Source: JAWLBR01 sp041687495 (lineage in GTDB: Bacteria > Bacillota > Limnochordia > DTU087 > JAAYGB01). Taken from it: DNA of 39,170 nt. The stretch is taken from positions 1 to 39,170 of the forward strand of contig JAWLBR010000019.1 of the NCBI GenBank assembly GCA_041687495.1. Reading direction: 5' to 3'. Positions 23,618 through 31,513 of the stretch are shown one piece after another (the first letter of the stretch is position 1; the number at the start of each line of letters is the position of its first letter). The notes beneath the pieces are model-generated. The model had not been told where the DNA came from. It did not search any database and saw only the letters and a list, made by a program, of their open reading frames with translations. The translations under genes and the position numbers were made by a program.

Positions 23618-24232
23618 GTGCTAGAACTTATCCTTCGGGGCGGTCCGTTGATGATTCCACTCCTATTGTGCTCGGTGATTACACTAGCGGTATCATTGGA
23701 GCGTTTGTGGTATCTGTGGCGGTGCCGAATTGACAGCGAGGATCTGATGGATGATGTGAAATTGGCGCTCCAGGCAGGTAAGGTTCTCGAGGCGATGCAG
23801 GTGGCGAAGAAAAGTCGTGGCCCGGTAGCGGCGGTTGTGGCAGCTGGAATCGCCTATTACGACCGGGAAGCGCAGGAGATTCGGCGACATATGGATGAGA
23901 TTGGCCGCCTTGAGGTGTTCAAACTTGAACGACGACTTCCGATTCTCGACGTGGTTGTAGCGGTTTCTCCGCTGTTGGGATTGCTGGGCACGGTGGTAGG
24001 TATTATTAAGAGCTTCAACATTATGGCAGCACTTCAGGGAGTAAACCAACCTAGCGCTCTGAGTGTGGGGATCGCCGAAGCTTTGATCACCACCGCCGCC
24101 GGACTGGTCATTGCCATTCCCGCCATGCTCGTGTATTCGTATCTGTCCAGTGTCGTGGACCGCTTGGTCACTGATATGAACAAGCGAGCCTCAGAGCTTT
24201 TGAATGTGCTGGAGTCAAGGGGTGAGTATTGA
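23618..24232 (+). CDS. exbB: MotA/TolQ/ExbB proton-channel family protein
   Basis: This is a 204-residue inner-membrane protein with three membrane segments: about 8-28, 112-135 and 150-175. The conserved region is LLGLLGTVVGIIKSFNIMA, followed by LSVGIAEALITTAAGLVIAIPAML, which contains the TT of the proton path. With the ExbD-like and TonB-like genes that follow it should form the proton-driven motor that powers outer-membrane events. The GTG at 23618 has GGGGAGG 8 bases upstream. It is the first gene of a five-gene run. The start overlaps nothing; the 206 bases upstream are divergent from the SASP-like gene. Confidence 0.93.
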   Translation: MLELILRGGPLMIPLLLCSVITLAVSLERLWYLWRCRIDSEDLMDDVKLALQAGKVLEAMQVAKKSRGPVAAVVAAGIAYYDREAQEIRRHMDEIGRLEVFKLERRLPILDVVVAVSPLLGLLGTVVGIIKSFNIMAALQGVNQPSALSVGIAEALITTAAGLVIAIPAMLVYSYLSSVVDRLVTDMNKRASELLNVLESRGEY

Positions 24233-24639
24233 TGGCCATTGAGCGCCGTAGTTTCAAACGAATCCGCCTTGATATATTACCCATGATCGATGTAATCTTC
24301 TTCCTGCTCGTTTTCTTTATGTTGTTTACGACTTTTAGGACTACACCCGCTGGGCTGAATATAGAGCTGCCAAAGGCTGTTACTGCGCAGAAACAACAAC
24401 CAACGGAACTTACCGTCAATGTTGCGAAAGACGGGAGCATGTACGTAGATAAAGAGAAGGTCAACGGTCAGCGGTTGCGGCAGTTGGTCAAAGAGCGCTT
24501 GGACAAGCAGCCTAACCTGTTTGTGATTATTGAAGCTGATAAACAAGCTCTCTACGACTATGTGGTGGTGGCTATGGATCACGTACGTGCTAGCGGTGGG
24601 TACAAACTGGGTCTAGCTGTCCAACCACAGGACGGCTGA
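24232..24639 (+). CDS. exbD: ExbD/TolR family protein
   Basis: This 135-residue protein has a single membrane segment at about 14-38. The pre-segment sequence IRLDILPMIDVIFFLLVFFM contains the aspartate (PMID) that ExbD/TolR uses for proton translocation. The periplasmic domain has AKDGSMYVDKEKV and VIIEADKQALYDYVVVAMD, typical of the family. The ATG shares one base with the ExbB stop (TGATG), so translation is coupled. The TonB-like gene begins 25 bases later. Confidence 0.93.
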   Translation: MAIERRSFKRIRLDILPMIDVIFFLLVFFMLFTTFRTTPAGLNIELPKAVTAQKQQPTELTVNVAKDGSMYVDKEKVNGQRLRQLVKERLDKQPNLFVIIEADKQALYDYVVVAMDHVRASGGYKLGLAVQPQDG

Positions 24640-24664
24640 TTTGTCCACATCGGGGGGTAACACA

Positions 24665-25675
24665 GTGCTGGTACTCAACTCTAGTGAACGTCGATTTGGG
24701 ATCTTTCTCATCGTGTCCGTGATTGTTCATGCCGGATTGTTCTTGGCCTACCCTAGACTGCTCGAGCAGCTGTCAGTTGGTTCCGCTTGGGGTCACGAAC
24801 AGGGAGTGGTGCAAGTAATCCGTGTTGAGAATGTGCAGAAGAATCAGGGGCAGCAAGCTCCAGCTAAGGTGGCTCCTGAACCAAAGCCTCAGCCCAAGCC
24901 TGAGCCGAAGCCTCAGCCCAAACCGAAACCAAAGCCCGAACCGAAACCTCAACCAAAACCTCAGCCAAAGCCTGAACCAAAACCTGAACCTGAACCAAAA
25001 CCTCAGCCCAAACCGGAGCCAAAGCCTAAAGTAGAAGCACCTAAGTCAGAGGCGAAACCTGAGAGCTCTTCAGTCAGTGCTATTCAAGCCAAAGAACCGG
25101 TGAAAGCTGAACCACGACCGGTTGTGAACGAGCCGAACGAGCTTCCTTCGGCAGAGACCGGCGAACAAGCTAGCTCCCAAGTATTAACAAGTGAGCAAGG
25201 GGAAGAGACTGTGATGGCTGAGAAGGCGCAGCCAGCTGCGCCGCAGGTGAGTGAGACTTCAGCTCCACCGGTTGACGAATCCTCGGCTCCAGAACCGAAA
25301 CCAGAACCAGAAGTAGTCTCGGAGGCTGAACCGGAGCCCGAGCCCGCACCGGCGCCGCCGCCGTTGCCGGCAGCCAGCAGCATCATGCCAAGAGCATCGC
25401 TGGCATATCCAAAGGGAGCTCAGAACGAGGGGGCGGCCGGCGTCTGGATAGGTCGTGTACTGTTCCCCAAAGATGGTAAGCCACCGGTAGTGCTCGCAGT
25501 GGACAGTGCCACCGGAAACCGATCTCTGGATGCGTATGCGGAGTTGGTCTTGGAGAAAGGGTTGCGCTACCCCACTGGGTCAGTAGACTACGTAGCCCAG
25601 GTAACCGTTAGCTTTACTGGTGCGCCGGAGTATGGGGTGCATATTGGAATCGACAATATCGAGTACGCTGAGTAG
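24665..25675 (+). CDS. TonB-like energy transducer with long Pro-Lys-Glu spacer
   Basis: This 336-residue protein has one N-terminal membrane segment (about 11-30, FGIFLIVSVIVHAGLFLAYP). From about 71 to 122 comes an uninterrupted run of Pro-Lys, Pro-Glu and Pro-Gln units, then a long Ser/Glu/Ala-rich disordered part. A TonB C-terminal-like domain at about 245-330 contains GVWIGRVLFPKDGKPPVV and LDAYAELVLEKGLRYP. TonB uses such a stiff spacer to cross the periplasm and pull on outer-membrane receptors. The GTG at 24665 has a G-rich site 7 bases upstream; a TTG eight codons earlier is less likely. No TonB-dependent receptor is in the window. Confidence 0.88.
   Translation: MLVLNSSERRFGIFLIVSVIVHAGLFLAYPRLLEQLSVGSAWGHEQGVVQVIRVENVQKNQGQQAPAKVAPEPKPQPKPEPKPQPKPKPKPEPKPQPKPQPKPEPKPEPEPKPQPKPEPKPKVEAPKSEAKPESSSVSAIQAKEPVKAEPRPVVNEPNELPSAETGEQASSQVLTSEQGEETVMAEKAQPAAPQVSETSAPPVDESSAPEPKPEPEVVSEAEPEPEPAPAPPPLPAASSIMPRASLAYPKGAQNEGAAGVWIGRVLFPKDGKPPVVLAVDSATGNRSLDAYAELVLEKGLRYPTGSVDYVAQVTVSFTGAPEYGVHIGIDNIEYAE
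24875..25030 (+). repeat. Tandem CCx-AAR/GAR coding repeat in the TonB-like gene
   Basis: Fifty-two codons alternate proline with lysine, glutamate or glutamine. The underlying DNA is an imperfect short tandem repeat such as CCTCAGCCCAAGCC. It is coding, and it is likely to vary in copy number between strains. Confidence 0.9.
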
Positions 25676-25729
25676 GCTGCGTTGCGGGGCGTAGTGCCAC
25701 CAGTGTTGAAACAGAGAGGGATGGCCTGG

Positions 25730-27745
25730 ATGAAGATACTGATGCGGTTGCATCTAATCCTGTTAGCCGGTTTCATTTTAAGTATTGCCCCTTCGGGTGC
25801 AGCTGCTGCGCCCATGGGCGAGGACTTTGTGCTGGCTAATGAGTACATAGCGATCACTGTTAATGGCAGCGGTGAGAATACCGGAAGGTTTTCTGTCAAT
25901 ACCACAGGTGGCGATCCGTTGCGGTCTGATGATGACAACAAGCCGCTAATCTACGGTCGCACTAATCCATGGACGTCCTTTACTACTGTACGGGTTGACA
26001 GCAGAGACTACGTGTTTGGCGGACCGACGTTTAAGCGAGCTGGTCAAGGTGTACCTGTGGGTGACCGGGTTAAGGGACCAGAGCTGGTGGGGGACACCAT
26101 CGTTACGACCTATGAGATGGATCGGGTGCAGGTTACCCAGACCCTTGGTTTTGCCCGCAGTTTGACCACTGGGCTGAAGGACACTGCTAGGATTGAATAC
26201 GTTATTGCCAACAGAGGTAACGTCGAACGTCGAGTTGGTTTGAGAGTTGTTCTGGACACTATGCTGGGAGCCAATGATGGGGCTCCATTTCGGGTTCAGG
26301 AACAGTCGGTTCTTTCCGATCTTAGCTTTCTGGGACAGGAAGTGCCGCAGTTTTGGCAAGCATTTGATTCACTGAGTCTTCCGCAAGTTACAGCTCAAGG
26401 AACGCTCAAGGGCAACGAGCTTACCCCTCCAGATCGCATCTTCTTCACTAACTGGGGCAGCGTGGCTGATGCTCCTTGGGATTTTGACTTTATCCCCCAG
26501 CGGGATTTTACCCGGGCGGGAGAGTTTGAACTAGATAGTGCCATGGCGCTAATGTGGGAGCCGGTGACAGTGGGGCCTGGTCAGACGGTCACATATGTAT
26601 CCCACTATGGGATGGGCGGTATTACCATTGCCCCCGGTAAGCTGTCCTTGGGTGTTACTGCACCGGCGCAGGTGGTTGCTCGAACCGAGTCGCCTGAAGA
26701 GTTTTCGGTGATCGCCTATGTGGAAAACAGCGGCGAAGGCAAAGCACTGGATGTCGCTGCGATTATAACGTTGCCCAATGGGTTTGAGTTGGTGGACGGG
26801 TCCAGTGTGAAGACCTTGGGAGACATCGAGGTTAATGCATCGGCTCAAGTGCGTTGGCAGGTCAGAGCAGTACAGCCCAAGATCGGGATGACGGAAATTG
26901 GTGTCCAAGTAGAAGCCAAAAATAGTGAGTCCAATCAGGTTAGTCGGCGGTTGGAAGTGTTAGCTCCGGCTAGACTGGTGGTGGACGTAGAGGCTGCAGA
27001 GGTGCCTATCAACGATACGACCTGGGCACCAGGAGCGTTCAAGGTTAAGACTCGCATCACCAATACCGGTGGTGCCTCGGCTCGGAAAGTGACTGCAGCA
27101 TTTCAATCCCCGATTGGCATTGCCTTAGCCAAAGGGGAGGCCGAGAGAAAGTTTGCAGGCGACCTTGCGCCAGGGCAGACTGAAGTGGTTGCATGGAATT
27201 TGGTGCCTACGGGAGTTACTGGCAATGCGATTCCCTATACCATTAGAACCGTCTCCACCGACACCAAGGATACGGCGGTCAACGGTACAGTGGCGATTCC
27301 GCCGTCACAGAGTGCAATTTGGTGGGAGTGGCTGACAGAGCCAGCAGCAATGAGAACGGGCAACGTTCTGATTGGGCAGTTACAAGTAGCCAATCTAGCC
27401 GAATTCACTGGTGGTGAGGCCGTCATTTCCTTTGATCCAGCGGTGGTACAGGTTGTAGGCGGCAGGCTTGGTGTTTCTCAAGGAACATTGATGCGCTTTG
27501 ATGCACAGGAGAACCCAGTAGTTAGTAAATGGGGACAACTCGTCGTGGACAACAAGCGAGGCGAGATCCGATTTACTGTCGACTTACCGACTCCGTTGGT
27601 CCGAGCCAGTGGAGACTGGGTGGAGGTAGGCTTCAAGGCGGTGGGGTCAAAAAGCAGTGTCATTGATATTCAGCTTGCCGACATTGCGGCCACTAACCGT
27701 GAGGAGATATCAGTGCGAAGCAAGAATCCTTTTGTGGTAAGGTAG
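25730..27745 (+). CDS. Secreted multidomain protein with cohesin-like C-terminal domain
   Basis: This is a 671-residue exported protein. The signal peptide ends near SGAAAAP (about 26-32). An unassigned beta-rich N-terminal part runs to about 310. Two immunoglobulin-like domains follow, resembling CARDB/DUF11 (VIAYVENSGEGKALDVAA and VKTRITNTGGASARKVTA). The last part, from about 545, reads LIGQLQVANLAEFTGGEAVISFDPAVVQVVG and RASGDWVEVGFKAVG, a cohesin-type pattern. The ATG at 25730 fits the signal peptide; upstream in-frame codons add a non-signal extension. It lies between the TonB-like and SLH genes and overlaps nothing; the next start is 29 bases later. No dockerin or cellulase is present, so a cellulosome is not implied. 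Confidence 0.78.
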   Translation: MKILMRLHLILLAGFILSIAPSGAAAAPMGEDFVLANEYIAITVNGSGENTGRFSVNTTGGDPLRSDDDNKPLIYGRTNPWTSFTTVRVDSRDYVFGGPTFKRAGQGVPVGDRVKGPELVGDTIVTTYEMDRVQVTQTLGFARSLTTGLKDTARIEYVIANRGNVERRVGLRVVLDTMLGANDGAPFRVQEQSVLSDLSFLGQEVPQFWQAFDSLSLPQVTAQGTLKGNELTPPDRIFFTNWGSVADAPWDFDFIPQRDFTRAGEFELDSAMALMWEPVTVGPGQTVTYVSHYGMGGITIAPGKLSLGVTAPAQVVARTESPEEFSVIAYVENSGEGKALDVAAIITLPNGFELVDGSSVKTLGDIEVNASAQVRWQVRAVQPKIGMTEIGVQVEAKNSESNQVSRRLEVLAPARLVVDVEAAEVPINDTTWAPGAFKVKTRITNTGGASARKVTAAFQSPIGIALAKGEAERKFAGDLAPGQTEVVAWNLVPTGVTGNAIPYTIRTVSTDTKDTAVNGTVAIPPSQSAIWWEWLTEPAAMRTGNVLIGQLQVANLAEFTGGEAVISFDPAVVQVVGGRLGVSQGTLMRFDAQENPVVSKWGQLVVDNKRGEIRFTVDLPTPLVRASGDWVEVGFKAVGSKSSVIDIQLADIAATNREEISVRSKNPFVVR

Positions 27746-27774
27746 TGCAGACGAATAAGGGGAGGTTGAAGGAC

Positions 27775-29187
27775 GTGAGAGCGAGTAAGACAGCGGTGGT
27801 ACTTTTGGTGGTGGCACTGCTCACTGTGACAGCGGTTGGATCGGCATTTGCTGCTCCCAACGTGAGCGATGTTCCCAAGGGCCATTGGGCGTACGATGCG
27901 GTTGTTCGGTTGGTTGAGGAAGGGTACATAGAACTTTCGGGAGACGTTTTTGATGGTTCTGGGAGTGTAGACCGGTATACACTGGCGGCGGTGGTAGCCA
28001 AGGTCTTGGATCAGGTTGCTGCGGGTGAGACTGCCGTGTCCCAGGAAGACGTTGCCTTGCTCCGGGAGCTGACCACTGAGTTTCGGGATGAGCTGGTAGC
28101 TTGGTATGAGGAGAAAGATGAACTCAAGGCCAAGGTCGATGAACTGGACAAGACAGCAGAGGCAGTCAAACAGCAAGTATATGAGAGCGTTGATTACCTA
28201 ACCAACGCTGACTCGGAACTGCAAGAGGAAGTTGCGACAATTAGAAGCAGCCTTCAAGCTAGTGATGCCAATACGGCTGCAGTTGTCTCTGCCCTGCAGA
28301 GCGAGGACGAGATCCTTGCTGCATCAATCCAAGAGGTTGATAGCAGGGTTGAAAGAGTGGATGGAACTGTTTTGGAACTTTCGGGGGCGGTCGATGGGCT
28401 GCAATCCTCGGTAGCTGAGCACGCTAGATTGCTCGATCAGGCTCAGACAGAGATCAATGCCAACAAGGATGGGCTAGCTAAGCAGTCTGTTGAGTTGGCG
28501 GCTGCAGTTGATGCCATCATGCAGTTGGAGAATCTCCTCGACGTAAATGTGGAGAATCGCTTCCAAGAGCGGGAGATGGCTCTAACCATGGTGAAGGACG
28601 ACTTGGCTCAAGCTGATGCCAAGTTACAAGAAGTACTCGAGTCCCAAAATGTCGATTTGCGTGCACTTGCAGATCAGGTGGGGAATGTTGAGAGTAAGTT
28701 GGGAACGGCGATTGCTGAGCAAGAAAGTGGGCTGAGCCAACTGCAGCAAGAAGTGGAAGGTGCAGCGCAGGCGCTAGCCGAGCTAAATCAAACCCAGGAG
28801 GCCAACGACCTTCGGTTTGCGGATCAAGCAGAGCGAATTGAGGGTTTGCAGGCACAAGTAGACGGCTATCAAAGCCGCCTAAGTGAATTGAAGTCCGAAG
28901 TGGATCTCCTCAGACAAAGGTTCATTACCGTTGAGGACACAGTAGTTCGCATCGGTAAGGTAGTGACTCAGCTGGACGAAGAGCTTGGACGGGATCTTGA
29001 TACCAACATTAGCATGGCTCTGCAACGGTATCGGGTTCTTGAACAGGATGTAGCCAGTTTGCAGGAGGAAGTCAGACTGCAAAAGGCTCGTAGTCTGGAA
29101 GAGATCGAGCAGATGAAGAAGACAAATAGCTTCCTAATGCTTGGCGGTGGATTAGCGATTATCTTGTTGTTCGTTTTGGGCCAGTAA
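27775..29187 (+). CDS. SLH-domain, coiled-coil protein with C-terminal membrane anchor (Omp-alpha-like spacer)
   Basis: This is a 470-residue protein. A signal peptide ends near GSAFAAP (about 20-27). One SLH domain follows at about 28-75 (SDVPKGHWAYDAVVRLVEEGYIE, YTLAAVVAKVLDQV), which would bind the cell wall. Residues about 95-445 are rich in heptads of Leu, Val, Ile and acidic or Gln residues, a long coiled coil. A hydrophobic segment, FLMLGGGLAIILLFVLGQ, ends the chain. The architecture matches Thermotoga Omp-alpha, which spaces the outer membrane from the wall. I chose the GTG at 27775 (GGGGAGG upstream); a GTG at 27745 overlaps the previous stop. A terminator follows. Confidence 0.85.
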   Translation: MRASKTAVVLLVVALLTVTAVGSAFAAPNVSDVPKGHWAYDAVVRLVEEGYIELSGDVFDGSGSVDRYTLAAVVAKVLDQVAAGETAVSQEDVALLRELTTEFRDELVAWYEEKDELKAKVDELDKTAEAVKQQVYESVDYLTNADSELQEEVATIRSSLQASDANTAAVVSALQSEDEILAASIQEVDSRVERVDGTVLELSGAVDGLQSSVAEHARLLDQAQTEINANKDGLAKQSVELAAAVDAIMQLENLLDVNVENRFQEREMALTMVKDDLAQADAKLQEVLESQNVDLRALADQVGNVESKLGTAIAEQESGLSQLQQEVEGAAQALAELNQTQEANDLRFADQAERIEGLQAQVDGYQSRLSELKSEVDLLRQRFITVEDTVVRIGKVVTQLDEELGRDLDTNISMALQRYRVLEQDVASLQEEVRLQKARSLEEIEQMKKTNSFLMLGGGLAIILLFVLGQ

Positions 29188-29226
29188 CGCAGCCCATTTC
29201 GGTCATCTAGAACAAGAAACGATATG

Positions 29227-29253
29227 CGCCGACTCTTTGAGTCGGCGTTTTTT
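29227..29253 (+). terminator. Terminator of the envelope operon
   Basis: CGCCGACTC (29227-29235) pairs perfectly with GAGTCGGCG (29239-29247) around TTT and is followed by six T. It is 40 bases after the SLH-protein stop codon. Confidence 0.95.
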
Positions 29254-29312
29254 CGTTGGTCAAGGTGGGAACAATTGGTTTGACGAAGGGTGTCTACGAA
29301 AGGGTGTGTCTG

Positions 29313-30833
29313 ATGCAAGAAGCCACTGCTAGTACAGGGTTAGAGCCGTGTGTTCTCGTCATTTTTGGTGCAACAGGAGATTTGACCCACCGCAAGCTCT
29401 ATCCAGCGGTGTACAATCTATACCGGGATCGCCTGCTTCCAGAGTCGTTTGCTGTTGTCTCCATCGGTCGCCGAGAGAAGTCAGTTGAGCAAGTCCGCCG
29501 GGATGTGGGAGAGAGCATCGATGAGTTCTCACGCATTAAGTTTTCCGACGCGATGGAGAGAGAGAAGTTTGTCGGGATGTTCCACTATCTGCAGTTTGAC
29601 TTTTATGAAGACGAGGGCTATCAAGTCCTGTCTCAATTCTTGTCCGAGCTTGACAGTAACCTTAACGCTGGCGGTCGCTATATTTTCTACTTAGCCGTAG
29701 CACCCGAACACTTTGCCCAGATTGCGATGAAGTTGCAGCAGCAGGGGTTGACCGGGTCGTCCGATGCTTGGCGCAGGGTAGTCATCGAAAAGCCATTTGG
29801 CCACGATCTCAAGTCAGCGCGGCAGTTGAACCAGTCCTTGACTGCGGCTTTTTCGGAACGGGAGATCTACAGAATTGATCACTACTTGGGTAAGGAGATG
29901 CTACAGAATCTTCTGGTGATCCGTTTCGCCAACTCGCTGTTTGAGCCCTTGTGGAACAGCCGGCATATTGACCACATCCAGATCAACCTCAGCGAGACCG
30001 CAGGGATTGAAGGTAGAGGGCCGTATTATGAGTCCTCCGGTGCCCTGCGAGACATGGTGCAAAACCATATGCTGCAGTTGCTGACACTGACCGCTATGGA
30101 GCCGCCGGTTAGTTTGGATCCCGACGCGATTAGGGATGAAAAGGTGAAGGTGCTTAGGGCACTGCACCCCATCCAGGGCGAGGACGTCAAAGCCAGAACA
30201 GTGCGGGGACAGTACAGAGAAGGAGTCAGCAACGGCAGAGAGGTAGTTGGGTATCGGGAGGAGGACCGGGTGGACCCCAATTCGCACACCGAAACCTATG
30301 CCGCGCTCAAGGTGGAGATAGACAACTTCCGCTGGGCAGGTGTACCATTCTATCTGCGGACTGGAAAGCGCCTGCCGGTCAAATCCAGTGAAATTGCTAT
30401 TCAATTCAAGGAACTTCCCGGGATTCTCTACTTTAAGGATAACTCTGGCCCTCGAGCAAACATGCTTGTGATCAGAGTTCAGCCCGCTGAAGGTGTCTTT
30501 CTCCAGTTTAACGCTAAACGTCCGGGGACTAAGCCTGAGATTATCCCAGTGAAAATGGACTTCTGCCAGAACTGTCGGGAGGGACTCAACTCGCCGGAAG
30601 CCTATGAAAGGCTGTTGTATGATGCAATGAGAGGTGACTCAACCTTGTTTACTCGTTGGGATGAGGTTGAGTACGCTTGGCGGTTCATAGACGAGATTGC
30701 GCAGGGGTGGCGAGATTGGGGAGTAGGGACTGAGGCCTACCCTGCCGGCTCTTGGGGGCCCAAGGGAGCAGAGCGGCTTCTAAGTGCAGATGGGCGGCAG
30801 TGGATAGACCCAGAAAGGATTGATCTAATGTGA
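29313..30833 (+). CDS. zwf: Glucose-6-phosphate 1-dehydrogenase
   Basis: This 506-residue enzyme converts glucose 6-phosphate to 6-phosphogluconolactone with NADP or NAD, opening the oxidative pentose phosphate pathway. GATGDLTHRKL (19-29) is the nucleotide-binding site and RIDHYLGKEMLQN is the substrate and catalytic motif. EKPFGHDL and FYLRTGKRLP are also family signatures. The ATG at 29313 has GAAAGGG 8 bases before it; longer in-frame starts would place extra residues before a normal-length protein. No 6-phosphogluconate dehydrogenase or lactonase is adjacent. The last 4 bases overlap the next gene. Confidence 0.97.
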   Translation: MQEATASTGLEPCVLVIFGATGDLTHRKLYPAVYNLYRDRLLPESFAVVSIGRREKSVEQVRRDVGESIDEFSRIKFSDAMEREKFVGMFHYLQFDFYEDEGYQVLSQFLSELDSNLNAGGRYIFYLAVAPEHFAQIAMKLQQQGLTGSSDAWRRVVIEKPFGHDLKSARQLNQSLTAAFSEREIYRIDHYLGKEMLQNLLVIRFANSLFEPLWNSRHIDHIQINLSETAGIEGRGPYYESSGALRDMVQNHMLQLLTLTAMEPPVSLDPDAIRDEKVKVLRALHPIQGEDVKARTVRGQYREGVSNGREVVGYREEDRVDPNSHTETYAALKVEIDNFRWAGVPFYLRTGKRLPVKSSEIAIQFKELPGILYFKDNSGPRANMLVIRVQPAEGVFLQFNAKRPGTKPEIIPVKMDFCQNCREGLNSPEAYERLLYDAMRGDSTLFTRWDEVEYAWRFIDEIAQGWRDWGVGTEAYPAGSWGPKGAERLLSADGRQWIDPERIDLM

Positions 30834-31456
30834 GAAAGCTGTATGACATTAGTCTGCCGATTCACGCCAGTATGGTGGTGTACAAAGACAACCCAGACAA
30901 GCGCCCCTCAATTCAAGTAATGCGAGACTTTGATCAGGGGGCCCGGGAGAGTCGGCTGGCGCTAGATATGCACACAGGAACTCACGTTGATGCTCCTTTG
31001 CACTTTGTTCCGGGGGGACAGACCATTGACGCTGTCAGCCTTCAGAGGCTGCTGCGTCCCTGTCGGGTCCTTGACTTCACCCAGAACGAAGAGTCAATCG
31101 CGCGACTGGATCTTGCCGAAAAGAACATTGTCCGTGGCGATTTCGTCCTCCTGCGCACCCGCAATTCCTTTGAGCAACGGGCCTCGTTTGATCCCGAGTT
31201 CGTCTACCTTACCGCCGATGGGGCGCAATACTTGGCCGAAGTCGGTGTCGATGGCGTGGGTATTGACGCTTTAGGGATCGAGCGTTCTCAACCGGATCAT
31301 GAGACCCACAAGACGCTGCTATCCAGCGGGATCCTGATTATAGAGGGACTAAACTTGGTTCAGGTTCCTGAAGGCCAGTATATGATGAGCGCTCTTCCAC
31401 TGGCTGTGACCGGTGCTGAAGCTGCTCCGGCTCGAGTGGTTCTTTGGCAGGACTAA
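30830..31456 (+). CDS. Cyclase/kynurenine formamidase-family metal-dependent hydrolase
   Basis: This 208-residue protein belongs to the cyclase/KynB family. The metal-binding motif is MHTGTHVDAPLHF at about 47-59, and it carries ISLPIHASMVVYKDNPD at the N-terminus and GVDGVGIDALGIERSQPDHETHKTLL in the middle. Relatives hydrolyse N-formylkynurenine, isatin or other amides. The GTG start overlaps the zwf stop by 4 bases (GTGA), so translation is coupled to the dehydrogenase. One possibility is a metabolite-cleaning or lactone-opening role in the pathway, but this is guesswork. The last gene before the convergent YkgJ gene. Confidence 0.9.
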   Translation: MRKLYDISLPIHASMVVYKDNPDKRPSIQVMRDFDQGARESRLALDMHTGTHVDAPLHFVPGGQTIDAVSLQRLLRPCRVLDFTQNEESIARLDLAEKNIVRGDFVLLRTRNSFEQRASFDPEFVYLTADGAQYLAEVGVDGVGIDALGIERSQPDHETHKTLLSSGILIIEGLNLVQVPEGQYMMSALPLAVTGAEAAPARVVLWQD

Positions 31457-31513
31457 TCGACAACAATGGGTCTGAAAGGCAACAGGACTGGCCGCTATTT
31501 CGAAGGAAAGCGG

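Noticed and set aside
24875..25030. Repeat region as a CRISPR array
   Set aside because: The units are 6-12 bases with no spacers and they are in frame in a coding sequence.
24822..25034. Alternate-frame open reading frame in the TonB repeat
   Set aside because: It is a by-product of the repetitive Pro-Lys coding sequence and reads only as Ser/Leu/Asn repeats.
25730..27745. Cohesin-like domain as evidence of a cellulosome
   Set aside because: No dockerin, carbohydrate-binding module or glycoside hydrolase is encoded in the window.
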